A DNA stretch of 29,607 nt from an uncultured Eubacteriales bacterium (GCA_934552695.1 CAKTER010000001.1:1-29607); one strand, 5' to 3'. Shown: positions 15,074-22,057, numbered from the stretch's first letter. Numbers and translations are program-made. Notes: a model not told the origin generated them from the letters alone.

Positions 15074-16276
15074 ATGTTTATTGAATTTTTCTATTTGCTG
15101 CGAAAGCGGGGACTGGACGTTTCCCCCACGGAGTGGATGAACCTGATGGCGGCGCTGGATATGGGGCTGGCCAAAAGCAGCTTTACCGAGTTCTATTACC
15201 TGTGCCGGGCCATTCTGGTCAAAACCGAGGCGGACTTTGACAAGTTCGACACGGTGTTTTTGGAGTATTTTAAGGCGGTACAGGACCGGCATTTGGAAAT
15301 CCCCGAGGAGCTGCTGAAGTGGCTGAACGACCCGGAGGGCATTACCGGGCTGGCGCCTATGCTGGACCACACCGGCATGGACTTTAACCAGCTTTTGGAG
15401 GAAATGAAGGAACGGCTGAAAACCCAAGGCCAGCAGTACAACGGCGGGGCTATGCACATTGGCGCCCTGGGGACGTCCCCCTTTGGCAATGCCGGGTTTG
15501 GCAAGGGGGGCATCCGCATTGGCGGCGCCTCGAAAAACAAATCCGCCTTTATGATTGCCGGAAGCCGGGTGTTCCGGGACTTCCGCAACGACGTGGTGAT
15601 GAACGAGCGGCAGTTCCAAATGGCCTTCCGGCGGCTCCGGCAGTTTTCCAGCCGGCTGGACGTGCCCGAGTCGGAGCTGGATATTGACCGCACCATTGAC
15701 GATACCTGCAACAGCGGCGGGCACCTGCGGGTGCGGATGAAAAAGCCCCGGAAAAACACGGTGAAGCTGCTGCTGTTAATGGACTCCGGCGGGTCTATGG
15801 ACGTATACAGCGGGTTTTGCACGGCGCTGTTTAAGGCGGCCACCAAGTCCAACAACTTTAAGGACTTGAAGGTATATTACTTCCACAACATTATGTACGA
15901 CCGGCTGTATAAGTCGCCGGAGTGCCTAAAAGAGGACAGCGTGGCCACCCGATGGGTGCTGAACAACATCGACAGCAGCTACAAGGTGATTATTTTGGGG
16001 GACGCCGCCATGGCCCCCTTTGAGCTCCAGGCCGCCAACTATCTTTCGGTGCCCGGGGAGGAGTCCCATTCCGGACTGGAGTGGGCGCAGATGTTTAAAA
16101 AGAAGTATAAAAACATTGTGTGGCTGAACCCCATGGGCGAGGACGAAAACTGGGGCAACAGCGGCACGGGGCAGTTTGTGGATACCCAGGGGATGTTGGC
16201 CCGGGAGTTTGATATGTATCCCTTTACGCTGAAGTCCTTTGATAAGGCGTTGAAAAAACTGCTGGTGACCAAGTGA
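15074..16276 (+). CDS. VWA-domain protein (CoxE-like partner of MoxR)
   Basis: The protein has 400 residues. The N-terminal half is helical and of CoxE/YehP type (FIEFFYLLRKRGLDVSPTEWMNL...). The C-terminal half is a von Willebrand factor A domain with the MIDAS motif DSGGS near residue 237 (LLLLMDSGGSMD) and a later IILGDAAMAP strand. No signal peptide or membrane segment is visible, so it is probably cytoplasmic. A middle Gly-rich stretch (GTSPFGNAGFGKGGIRIGGASKN) separates the halves. It is translated from GGGAG behind the MoxR gene. MoxR-VWA pairs typically remodel or metallate another protein; the target here cannot be inferred. Confidence 0.88.
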   Translation: MFIEFFYLLRKRGLDVSPTEWMNLMAALDMGLAKSSFTEFYYLCRAILVKTEADFDKFDTVFLEYFKAVQDRHLEIPEELLKWLNDPEGITGLAPMLDHTGMDFNQLLEEMKERLKTQGQQYNGGAMHIGALGTSPFGNAGFGKGGIRIGGASKNKSAFMIAGSRVFRDFRNDVVMNERQFQMAFRRLRQFSSRLDVPESELDIDRTIDDTCNSGGHLRVRMKKPRKNTVKLLLLMDSGGSMDVYSGFCTALFKAATKSNNFKDLKVYYFHNIMYDRLYKSPECLKEDSVATRWVLNNIDSSYKVIILGDAAMAPFELQAANYLSVPGEESHSGLEWAQMFKKKYKNIVWLNPMGEDENWGNSGTGQFVDTQGMLAREFDMYPFTLKSFDKALKKLLVTK

Positions 16277-16303
16277 CCCGAACAGAAAACAAAAAGCAAA
16301 AGG

Positions 16304-16336
16304 AAAAGTCTCCGGGGTTCCGTGGACTTTTTTGGT
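16304..16336 (+). terminator. Probable terminator of the moxR-VWA operon
   Basis: AAAAGTC (16304-16310) pairs with GACTTTT (16325-16331) around a GC-containing loop and is followed by further T residues. Confidence 0.75.
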
Positions 16337-16339
16337 GGA

Positions 16340-16475
16340 AAAATGAGAGAAAGGCGCAGGGCGGAGAGGGGGCGGAGAGGGGGCGGGAAGGAGAGAAAGA
16401 GAAAAAGAAAATAAAGAGAGAAAGAGAAAAGGGAGAAGGAGAAAGGGAAAAGGAAAAGGGGAAAAATAGAAAGAA
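16340..16475 (+). other. Long purine-rich tract (no gene)
   Basis: Almost pure A/G runs through this stretch. From 16386 to 16475 only two bases are pyrimidines. It begins with two copies of GGCGGAGAGGG and then turns into GA/GGA/GAAA mixtures. No credible gene is seen. It is a candidate triplex-forming or rut-like C/U-rich stretch when read from the minus strand. Confidence 0.8.
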
Positions 16476-16501
16476 CCGGCTGCCTTGGCGGACAGCCGGT
16501 T
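16474..16501 (-). terminator. Hairpin, likely end of the BKACE3 transcript
   Basis: Perfect 9-bp arms AACCGGCTG and CAGCCGGTT (16474-16482 with 16493-16501) have a 10-nt loop. On the minus strand the stem is followed by a C/U-rich tail containing TTTTT. It lies about 280 nt downstream of the BKACE3 stop, so this 3' UTR would include the tandem repeats. Confidence 0.6.
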
Positions 16502-16625
16502 ACCGGTCGGAGGGTTACCGAAGAACATTCGGTAATGGCCTTTACAGGCCGGGAAAGCCCCGGTAAGGGGACATTCCAAAAGAGTAATGATTGTTCTTGG
16601 GTGTTAACAAAGTTGTCAAACAAAG

Positions 16626-16732
16626 GTGTCGGCAAGGTGTCTACCCAGCTGTCTACAAAGATGTCGGCTAAGATGTCTGCAAAGATGTCTTCTAAGATGT
16701 CTGCAAAGGTGTCGGCTAAGATGTCGGGGATA
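16626..16732. repeat. 12-bp tandem repeat array
   Basis: About nine consecutive units follow the form NTGTC-NNC-NAAG: one of 11 bp and then eight of exactly 12 bp. Examples are ATGTCGGCTAAG and ATGTCTGCAAAG. Looser units occur upstream from about 16600. The array lies between the BKACE3 stop and its probable terminator. In one frame of the + strand it reads KMSA-type tetrapeptides, but that frame (16535-16777) has no RBS and is not called as a gene. Confidence 0.85.
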
Positions 16733-16780
16733 GACAGGCGCCCCAGGGGCAGCCTGCAAAAAGCTTGTTTTCCTTAAGCC

Positions 16781-17776
16781 TTACTTGGTGTAGGCACGAG
16801 GAGCGCCCAGACCCATGATTTCGCGGGCTTCGGCGGGAGTAGCGACCTTACGGCCAATCTCGTTAGCCAGACGCACGGCCCGCTCAACCAGCTGAGCATT
16901 GGAGGTGGCCAGCTTGCCCTTGCTGTAGTATACGTTGTCTTCCAGACCGACCCGGACGTTGTGGCCCATGGCCAGACCCATAGCAACCATGGGGAACTGG
17001 GCAGCGCCAATGCCGATGATACCCAGAACGGCTTCGTCGGGCAGCAGAGCGGCAAAATTGTTGATGGCTTCGGCGGTAGGCAGGGTGCCCTGGCCGTTTA
17101 CCAGCAGCTGGAACCAGTAGGGAGCCTGGGGCTTGAACTTCTTCAGCAGGCCGTTGAACAGCTTCAGGTCGTTGGTGCTGGTGCATTCGAACTCGGGCTT
17201 AATCCCCATCTTTTCCAGCTCGGGGATGATGTCGTTCAGCAGGCCCTGGGTCATGGTGTAAATCTGCTCTACATAAGCAGCTTCCCGGGGGAAGGGCAGC
17301 TCGGGGCCGCGGGCAGCCCGATGAATCTGATAGAAGCAGGTGAACATATCAATGGAGGTTACTTCGGGCAGGGCCTTCCAGGAGGTGTCCATCCGAGGGG
17401 TCAGCTGAGACAGGCCGGGAATCCAGGCCTGGCCGCCCATAGAGGTGTTGTTAATGATAACATCGGGGCACTTTTCCCGGATACGGGCGTTGACCTCCAG
17501 ATAATCTTCCCAGCTCTTGGTCATTTCGGCCGTGTTTTGGGGATCCCGGCGATGGATATGAATCATGGTGGCGCCGGCGTTGTAGGCATCGTAAGCCTGC
17601 TGTACCTGTTCGTCTACGGACTCGGGCAGGTTGGGGTTAGCCTCTTTCCCGTGCATGCCGCCGGTGATGGAGCAGGTGATGATAGCGGGAGCAAAGCCCT
17701 CAGCGCCGTATTTGCCCATCAGTTGAGAATACTTGTAGCTGGAGTTGTACTCGCCAATACTACCTTTTAATGCCAT
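16781..17776 (-). CDS. Beta-keto acid cleavage enzyme (BKACE/DUF849), divergent member 3
   Basis: This 331-residue protein is a distant paralog of the two at 4401-6875. A longer N-terminus of about 25 residues precedes the first barrel strand (IITCSITGGMHGKEANPNLP). The zinc motif HIH is at His73 and His75, and RVGLEDNVYYSKG carries the catalytic Arg, zinc-ligand Glu and Asp. Where Kce has Glu14 for the substrate amino group this protein has Met41 (ITGGMH), so the lysine-pathway substrate is unlikely here as well. The ATG at 17776 follows AAAGGAG by 7-8 nt; the 38 upstream in-frame codons lack an RBS. It is divergent from atoDA, and both sides have sigma-54 type promoters. This suggests they are induced together: BKACE makes acetoacetate and AtoDA activates it. 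Confidence 0.92.
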   Translation of the reverse strand: MALKGSIGEYNSSYKYSQLMGKYGAEGFAPAIITCSITGGMHGKEANPNLPESVDEQVQQAYDAYNAGATMIHIHRRDPQNTAEMTKSWEDYLEVNARIREKCPDVIINNTSMGGQAWIPGLSQLTPRMDTSWKALPEVTSIDMFTCFYQIHRAARGPELPFPREAAYVEQIYTMTQGLLNDIIPELEKMGIKPEFECTSTNDLKLFNGLLKKFKPQAPYWFQLLVNGQGTLPTAEAINNFAALLPDEAVLGIIGIGAAQFPMVAMGLAMGHNVRVGLEDNVYYSKGKLATSNAQLVERAVRLANEIGRKVATPAEAREIMGLGAPRAYTK

Positions 17777-17930
17777 GTTGTTTTCTCCTTTCGTGTTTGA
17801 ATTCCCAAAGAGTAATGATAAAGAATATGTATCGTAAACTGTAAAAACAGATTGCGACCCAGAGAGGGGGCTGCGGCGGGGAAAGGGCAAAGGGCAAAGC
17901 TCTTCCGCACCGACAACTCAACTAATGAAA

Positions 17931-17949
17931 AGAGCAAATTTTGTGCCAA
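17931..17949 (-). promoter_or_regulatory. Sigma-54 (RpoN) promoter for BKACE3
   Basis: Read on the minus strand, TTGGCACAAAATTTGCTC matches the -24/-12 consensus (TGGCAC-N5-TTGC). GG is at 17947-17946, GC at 17935-17934, and exactly 10 nt lie between. No good -10 for a vegetative promoter is seen at the matching distance. Transcription would start near 17922, leaving a leader of about 145 nt. Confidence 0.8.
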
Positions 17950-17968
17950 AAAAAAGAGAAAGAGGGGG

Positions 17969-17997
17969 TTGGCACGGAGATTGCTTGTATGTATAAT
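17969..17997 (+). promoter_or_regulatory. Sigma-54 (RpoN) promoter for atoDA, overlapping a vegetative-type promoter
   Basis: TTGGCACGGAGATTGCTT is a nearly perfect -24/-12 element, with GG at 17971-17972, GC at 17983-17984 and 10 nt between. The same stretch also reads TTGGCA, a 17-bp spacer and TATAAT (17992-17997). A vegetative sigma factor could therefore use it too. It lies 20 bp from the oppositely oriented sigma-54 element. Confidence 0.82.
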
Positions 17998-18082
17998 GAT
18001 TACATTGTGATTTTAGCATGTTTTTTATGGATATTCAAGGAGGCGGCGGCCATTTGTGAGGGCTTTGAGCAATTTTAGTGAT

Positions 18083-18100
18083 TTGCCCAAAAATGGGCAA
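18083..18100. promoter_or_regulatory. Inverted repeat, candidate activator site
   Basis: The perfect 7-bp arms TTGCCCA and TGGGCAA are separated by AAAA. The repeat lies about 135 bp upstream of the BKACE3 -24 element, a usual distance for a sigma-54 activator, and in the atoD leader. It could instead be an RNA hairpin. Confidence 0.4.
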
Positions 18101-18216
18101 GGGCCGTTTTTCCGAATTTTGAAGGGAACCGAATGCAGCTGTGCATTAAAAATGCGGGCGTATTTCCGGTTTTTTATAAAATTTAATGCAAATTGGAATG
18201 TTGAGGAGGATGTATC

Positions 18217-18855
18217 GTGAAAATTATTACCATGGAAGAAGCGGTCAATCTCATCCAGGACGGGCAATGCCTCATGGTGGGCGGCTTTGGTTTGGCCGGG
18301 GAGCCTCGTCCCCTGCTGCACGCTCTGGCCGAAAGCGATGTAAAGGATTTGGATATTATTTCCAATTCGTCGGGCGGTGAGAACAAAGGCGTAGGCCGCC
18401 TGGTTTATGCACACAAGGTAAAGCGCCTGCAATGCTCCCATATTGGCGGCTGCAAGGAAACCCAGCGGCAGGCCATGGCCGGGGAGATTGAGGTGGATTT
18501 GATGCCGCAGGGCACCTTTATTGAGCGTATCCGCTGCGGCGGCATGGGCTTGGGCGGCTTTTTGACCGAGACCGGCGTGGGCACCGAGGTGGCCAAGGGC
18601 AAGGAAGTTAAGGTCATCGATGGGGTGGAATATCTGCTGGAAACTCCGCTGCATGCCGAAATCGCCCTGATTTGCGGCACCAAGGCCGACCGGTATGGGA
18701 ACATCTACTACCACGGGGCATCCAAAAACTTTAACATCGCTATGGCGACGGCAGCGGATATGGTCATTGCGCTGGTCAACGAGGTGGTGGACGAGATTCA
18801 GCCCGAGCTGGTGGGAACCCCCGGCTTTATGGTGGACTATGTTGTGGTAAAATAA
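18217..18855 (+). CDS. atoD: Acetoacetate-type CoA transferase, alpha subunit
   Basis: This 212-residue protein is the A subunit of family I 3-oxoacid CoA transferases. Marks are MVGGFGLAGEPRPLLHAL near the N-terminus, ISNSSGGENKGVGRLV, the MPQGTFIERIRCGGMGLGGFLTETGVGT glycine-rich segment, and the KADRYGNIYYHGASKNFNIAMATAADMVI core. With AtoA it moves CoA between acetoacetate and a short acyl-CoA such as butyryl-CoA or acetyl-CoA. Translation starts at GTG 18217 behind GAGGAGGA. The leader is about 220 nt if the sigma-54 promoter is used. Its position opposite BKACE3, an acetoacetate producer, fits acetoacetate as the acceptor; this is context, since the family also uses other 3-oxo acids. 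Confidence 0.93.
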   Translation: MKIITMEEAVNLIQDGQCLMVGGFGLAGEPRPLLHALAESDVKDLDIISNSSGGENKGVGRLVYAHKVKRLQCSHIGGCKETQRQAMAGEIEVDLMPQGTFIERIRCGGMGLGGFLTETGVGTEVAKGKEVKVIDGVEYLLETPLHAEIALICGTKADRYGNIYYHGASKNFNIAMATAADMVIALVNEVVDEIQPELVGTPGFMVDYVVVK

Positions 18856-18895
18856 GGTTCCGCAAGGAGCTGCGAGATATTGGAGGAGGAAGAAT

Positions 18896-19558
18896 ATGGA
18901 ACTGGATGCAAAAAATCGGATTGCCAAGCGGGTGGCGCAGGAATTTCAAGACGGCGATGTGGTCAATTTGGGGATTGGCGTGCCGACCTTGGCAACCAAC
19001 TACGTTCCCGCAGGCGTTAACGTGATTTTCCAGTCGGAAAACGGCATTGTGGGCATTGGCGGAAAGCCCCAGACCGAGGAAGAGATTGATAAGGACATTT
19101 GCGACGCCGGTGGGTTTGACGCAACCTTGACCTATGGCGCCTGCGTGGTGGACTCCAATGCGTCCTTTGGCCTTATCCGGGGCAAGCACTTGGCTGCTAC
19201 CGTGCTGGGAACCTTGGAGGTAGACCAGTACGGCAACATTGCCAACTACACCATCCCCGGCAAAATGATGCCCGGTATGGGCGGGGCCATGGATTTGGTC
19301 TGCGGCGCCCGGAAGGTGATTGTGGCCTCTCTGCACAACGCCCCCGACGGCAGCCCCAAAATTGTGGAGCAATGCACCTTGCCTTTGACCGGCGCCCGGA
19401 AGGTGAAGCTCATTGTGACCGAGATTGCCGTGATGGAAGTGACCCCCGAAGGCCTGTTGCTGAAGGAAGTGGCCCCCGGCATCACCCCCGCCGAGGTGCA
19501 GGCCCGCACCGGCTGTAAGCTGATTATTCCCGAAACCGTGCCCGAAATGAATTTTTAA
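18896..19558 (+). CDS. atoA: Acetoacetate-type CoA transferase, beta subunit
   Basis: This 220-residue protein is the B subunit, carrying the catalytic Glu that forms the glutamyl-CoA thioester: Glu48 in FQSENGIVG. It also shows VVNLGIGVPTLATNYVP, GGFDATLTYGACVVD, IPGKMMPGMGGAMDLVCGARKVIV and EVAPGITPAEVQARTG, all usual for AtoA. It begins 40 nt after atoD with GGAGGAGGA upstream, so the two are co-transcribed. A GC hairpin terminator ends the operon. The length is normal and no defect is seen. Confidence 0.95.
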   Translation: MELDAKNRIAKRVAQEFQDGDVVNLGIGVPTLATNYVPAGVNVIFQSENGIVGIGGKPQTEEEIDKDICDAGGFDATLTYGACVVDSNASFGLIRGKHLAATVLGTLEVDQYGNIANYTIPGKMMPGMGGAMDLVCGARKVIVASLHNAPDGSPKIVEQCTLPLTGARKVKLIVTEIAVMEVTPEGLLLKEVAPGITPAEVQARTGCKLIIPETVPEMNF

Positions 19559-19578
19559 GCAGGAACCGAACTCTCTTG

Positions 19579-19607
19579 GCGGCGGGCAAAAAGCTGCCGC
19601 TTTTTTT
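19579..19607 (+). terminator. Terminator of atoDA
   Basis: GCGGC (19579-19583) pairs with GCCGC (19596-19600), with an inner GC/GC pair, and is followed by seven T. Confidence 0.85.
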
Positions 19608-19617
19608 AAAAAATTTG

Positions 19618-19646
19618 TTGACAAATGAGATGGGGTATGGTACTAT
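19618..19646 (+). promoter_or_regulatory. Promoter of tRNA-Asp
   Basis: TTGACA (19618-19623), a 17-bp spacer and TACTAT (19641-19646) lie about 22 nt before the mature tRNA 5' end. Confidence 0.85.
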
Positions 19647-19667
19647 TATCTCCGGTGCCAGTGATGT

Positions 19668-19741
<74 letters not shown>

Positions 19742-19749
19742 CTGCACCA

Positions 19750-19779
19750 GGGGAATCTCTGAAAAGAGGTTCCCCTTTT
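19750..19779 (+). terminator. Terminator of tRNA-Asp
   Basis: GGGGAATCTCT (19750-19760) pairs with AGAGGTTCCCC (19765-19775), with one G-U and a GAAA loop, followed by TTTT. Confidence 0.92.
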
Positions 19780-19911
19780 CCGTGTTTTTATGATATAATG
19801 AATACCCACAAACCTCGCTTGCGGAGTATCCGCTGCGCCTCCTGTCAGCGGGGTTTCCAGCTGAAGTATAAAACCCGTCCCTTAGTATTGTATAACAAAG
19901 GAGGAACCGAT

Positions 19912-21162
19912 ATGAAAAAAGCAATGGCTTTACTGCTGGCGGCTTTGCTGGTTCTTCCCGCCTGCCCGGTGTGGGCGGCCACCGAAAGCTACATCAGCAA
20001 CCTGGCTTCGGTAAAGGAAGAGACCGAGTTTACCGCCGACACCGCTCCCGTACTGGGCCTACGGGCCAGCGAGGATCACCGGGGGGTGTTTACCTTTATG
20101 CTGACCCTGGAAAAGGCGGAGTGGACCTATGGCGCCGCAGGTGAAATCTCCACCGGGGTGACCTATCGGAAAATTACCGATTCCATGCTGGCCGTGACCG
20201 TGGACACCGACGCCGCCAACGCCACCCAGGAGCAAATCCGCATCCCCCTGCTGTGCCGCCTGACCGAGGCCGGTGGGGCCGTGGTGACCATCGACCCCTT
20301 GGATTCCACCGTTAGCGCCGCCTCCTACACCTTTGCCCAGTCGGGTATGGAGTACGGCGGGCTGACCTATTCCGTGGACGGCAGCACCAGCTTTGTTGAC
20401 GAGACCGAGCTGACCGCCGTGACCATCCGGGACGACAACAGCGATGTGATTTTGGCCGGAGAGGTATACCGGCTGCGGTTGGGCAACGGCTGCGTGTTTA
20501 CCGGCGCCGGGACGCTGACCGCCCTGGGCAAGTACGAGGAGCGTGTGCGGGTCAAGATTCAGGACGACAACCAATCGGTGCTGCGGATTGAGATTTTGGC
20601 CGATACCCCGGCCCGTACCGGAGTGCTGGTGCTCAGCGGGCTGCGGATTGCCGCCACCGAAAATACCGCCTATGGCAATGTGCCGCTGCTGCTGACCCGG
20701 AAGGACGGGACTGCGGAGATTGCGGTCGCCAAAAAGGTGAAGCAGGAGGTGCGGCCGGAGTCTCCGGTCAAGCAAACCCTGACCTTGCAGCTGGGGCAGG
20801 CGGCCTATAAGCTGGATGGGACGGCCTATGCCATCCCGGTGGCCCCCTTTGCCGATGAAAACGGCCGGGCGCTGTTGCCTCTGCGGGCGCTGGCCAATGC
20901 CCTGGGGATTGCCGATAGCGATATTTCGTGGGATGACGGGAAAAAGCAGGCGACCCTAAAGCAGGGGGATACCACCATCGTGGCTACCGTGGGCAGCCGA
21001 GAGCTGCTGGTCAACGGGCAGGCGGTGACCATGGATACCCAGGCGGTGATTCGGCAGGACTATACGTTTTTGCCCCTGCGGGCGATTTTGAACGCCTTGG
21101 GTGTGGCCGATGCGGATATTGCCTGGGACGAGGAAACCAAGACGGTGACCGTAAAGCGCTAA
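19912..21162 (+). CDS. Secreted protein with copper-amine-oxidase-N-like stalk domain
   Basis: The protein has 416 residues from the ATG at 19912, which follows AAAGGAGG. The first 24 residues are a signal peptide (MKKAMALLLAALLVLPACPVWAA), so it is exported. The middle part (about 25-270) is beta-rich, with repeated Thr/Asp-containing strands and no recognised enzymatic motif. The C-terminal 120 residues carry two stalk-type modules of the Cu_amine_oxidN1 kind: LDGTAYAIPVAPFADENGRALLPLRALANALG...ISWDDGKKQATLK, then LLVNGQAVTMDTQAVIRQDYTFLPLRAILNALG...IAWDEETKTVTVK. Such modules are common on cell-surface proteins of Clostridia and do not imply amine oxidase activity. LPAC is a poor lipobox. 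The function is unknown. Confidence 0.87.
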   Translation: MKKAMALLLAALLVLPACPVWAATESYISNLASVKEETEFTADTAPVLGLRASEDHRGVFTFMLTLEKAEWTYGAAGEISTGVTYRKITDSMLAVTVDTDAANATQEQIRIPLLCRLTEAGGAVVTIDPLDSTVSAASYTFAQSGMEYGGLTYSVDGSTSFVDETELTAVTIRDDNSDVILAGEVYRLRLGNGCVFTGAGTLTALGKYEERVRVKIQDDNQSVLRIEILADTPARTGVLVLSGLRIAATENTAYGNVPLLLTRKDGTAEIAVAKKVKQEVRPESPVKQTLTLQLGQAAYKLDGTAYAIPVAPFADENGRALLPLRALANALGIADSDISWDDGKKQATLKQGDTTIVATVGSRELLVNGQAVTMDTQAVIRQDYTFLPLRAILNALGVADADIAWDEETKTVTVKR

Positions 21163-21170
21163 AAAGCAAA

Positions 21171-21203
21171 AAGGTGAAGGCCCAAGGGCTTTCACCTTTT
21201 TTT
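21171..21203. terminator. Bidirectional terminator between convergent stalk protein and dtxR genes
   Basis: GGTGAAGGCCC (21173-21183) pairs with GGGCTTTCACC (21186-21196) around AA, with A-rich and T-rich flanks on each side. It serves both genes. Confidence 0.9.
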
Positions 21204-21211
21204 GTATTGTT

Positions 21212-21619
21212 TTATTCCAGCGGCGGCAGCTCCCCGGCCTTGGTCCGTTTGACCCGGGCCACTCCGGCATGGCGGCAAATGGCGTCAAAGCTTTCCTCGC
21301 TGATGTCATGCTCCAGCTTGCAGGCGTCCTCCCGGGCGGCCTCCTCCGAAACGCCCAGCCGAATCAAAAATTGGGTCAGGAGCCGGTGGCGTTCGTAAAT
21401 GCACTGGGCAATTTCCATCCCGGCGGGGGTCAGGGCAATGTGCCCGTCCTCCTCCATGGCAATGTGCCCGCTTTCCCGCAAGCGTTTGGTGGCGTAGGAA
21501 ACGCTGGGCTTGGTCACGTTCAGCTGCTCGGCAATATCCACCGAACGGATATACCCGTTTTTTTCCTGTAAAACCAGCATGGCTTCCAGATAATCCTCGG
21601 CCGATTTTTGAATTTTCAT
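21212..21619 (-). CDS. DtxR/MntR-family metal-dependent repressor, probably iron-sensing
   Basis: The protein has 135 residues from the ATG at 21619, set by GGGAGG 8 nt upstream. An N-terminal winged helix (SVDIAEQLNVTKPSVSYATKRLRESGHI) is followed by the metal-binding dimer domain; the SH3-like third domain is absent, as in MntR. By alignment from memory, metal ligands are Asp9, Glu12, His78, Cys100, Glu103 and His104. MntR has Glu at the Cys position, whereas DtxR/IdeR have Cys in C-x2-E-H, so Fe2+ rather than Mn2+ is the likelier ligand. It is divergent from feoAAB, whose promoter region carries GTTAG-N6-CTAAC repeats of the DtxR-box type, so it is probably the Fe-dependent repressor of the feo genes. 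Confidence 0.9.
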   Translation of the reverse strand: MKIQKSAEDYLEAMLVLQEKNGYIRSVDIAEQLNVTKPSVSYATKRLRESGHIAMEEDGHIALTPAGMEIAQCIYERHRLLTQFLIRLGVSEEAAREDACKLEHDISEESFDAICRHAGVARVKRTKAGELPPLE

Positions 21620-21713
21620 CGCAGCACCTCCCAGCGAAACCCACCAAAAACGAGGGGATTGAAATAAGCGTAACACGGCGGAACGAAAAATGCAAGGATT
21701 ATCAAAAAAAGGG

Positions 21714-21743
21714 TTGACAGGGAGAGGGGTGTGGTGATAAAAT
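21714..21743 (+). promoter_or_regulatory. Promoter of the feo operon
   Basis: TTGACA (21714-21719), an 18-bp spacer and TAAAAT (21738-21743) give a predicted start near 21750, immediately before the first operator palindrome. Confidence 0.8.
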
Positions 21744-21751
21744 TCAGTCCT

Positions 21752-21775
21752 AAAGGTTAGATGATTCTAACCTTT
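21752..21775. promoter_or_regulatory. DtxR-type operator 1
   Basis: Perfect 10-bp arms AAAGGTTAGA and TCTAACCTTT lie around TGAT. The core reads GTTAG-ATGATT-CTAAC and overlaps the predicted feo transcription start. It resembles the GGTTAG...CTAACC core of known DtxR/IdeR boxes. Confidence 0.75.
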
Positions 21776-21789
21776 CGCTTTGTTGTGTT

Positions 21790-21805
21790 GTTAGGATAAG
21801 CTAAC
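21790..21805. promoter_or_regulatory. DtxR-type operator 2
   Basis: GTTAG-GATAAG-CTAAC has the same arms and the same 6-nt spacing as operator 1. It lies 34 bp downstream of operator 1 and before the feoA RBS. Confidence 0.65.
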
Positions 21806-21844
21806 AGAAAAACATAAAACAGAAAAACATAAGGAGGGGGAGCC

Positions 21845-22057
21845 ATGATGCCGCTGACTTTTGCCGATTTGGGGCAGGAGAATATCATCCAACGAATCGG
21901 TGGGACGCCGGAAGTAAAACGACACCTGGAAAACCTGGGGTTTGTTGTGGGCGGCGCCGTAACCGTGGTCTCTTCGATGGGTGGTAACCTAATCGTGAAC
22001 GTGAAAGAGGCGCGCGTAGCGATTAGTAAAGAAATGGCCGGAAAGATCATGATTTAA
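21845..22057 (+). CDS. feoA: FeoA, first copy
   Basis: This 70-residue protein is an SH3-like FeoA domain: MPLTFADLGQENIIQRIGGTPEVKRHLENLGFVVGGAVTVVSSMGGNLIVNVKEARVAISKEMAGKIMI. The RHLENLGF...VTVV...LIVNVKEARVAISKEMA pattern is typical. It is a small cytoplasmic partner thought to regulate or scaffold the FeoB ferrous-iron transporter. The start follows AAGGAGGGGGAGCC; a second ATG lies at 21848. It is the first gene of the operon, behind the DtxR-type operators. Confidence 0.93.
   Translation: MMPLTFADLGQENIIQRIGGTPEVKRHLENLGFVVGGAVTVVSSMGGNLIVNVKEARVAISKEMAGKIMI

Noticed and set aside
16600..16732. Possible CRISPR array
   Set aside because: The units are 12 bp and directly contiguous, without spacers, and there are no cas genes in the window.
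16535..16777. An 80-codon + strand frame with KMSA repeats
   Set aside because: It has no RBS before the ATG, the N-terminal part has no coding character, and the peptide periodicity follows directly from the 12-bp DNA repeats.
4401..17776. Lysine fermentation (kam/kdd/kce/kal) cluster
   Set aside because: No lysine aminomutase, 3,5-diaminohexanoate dehydrogenase or 3-aminobutyryl-CoA ammonia lyase is present, and the amino-group-binding Glu of Kce is replaced in all three BKACEs.
19912..21162. Copper amine oxidase or lipoprotein assignment for the secreted protein
   Set aside because: Only the N-terminal-like stalk modules are present, with no catalytic domain. LPAC has Pro at -2, which is a poor lipobox, and a normal signal peptidase site (VWA-A) follows.
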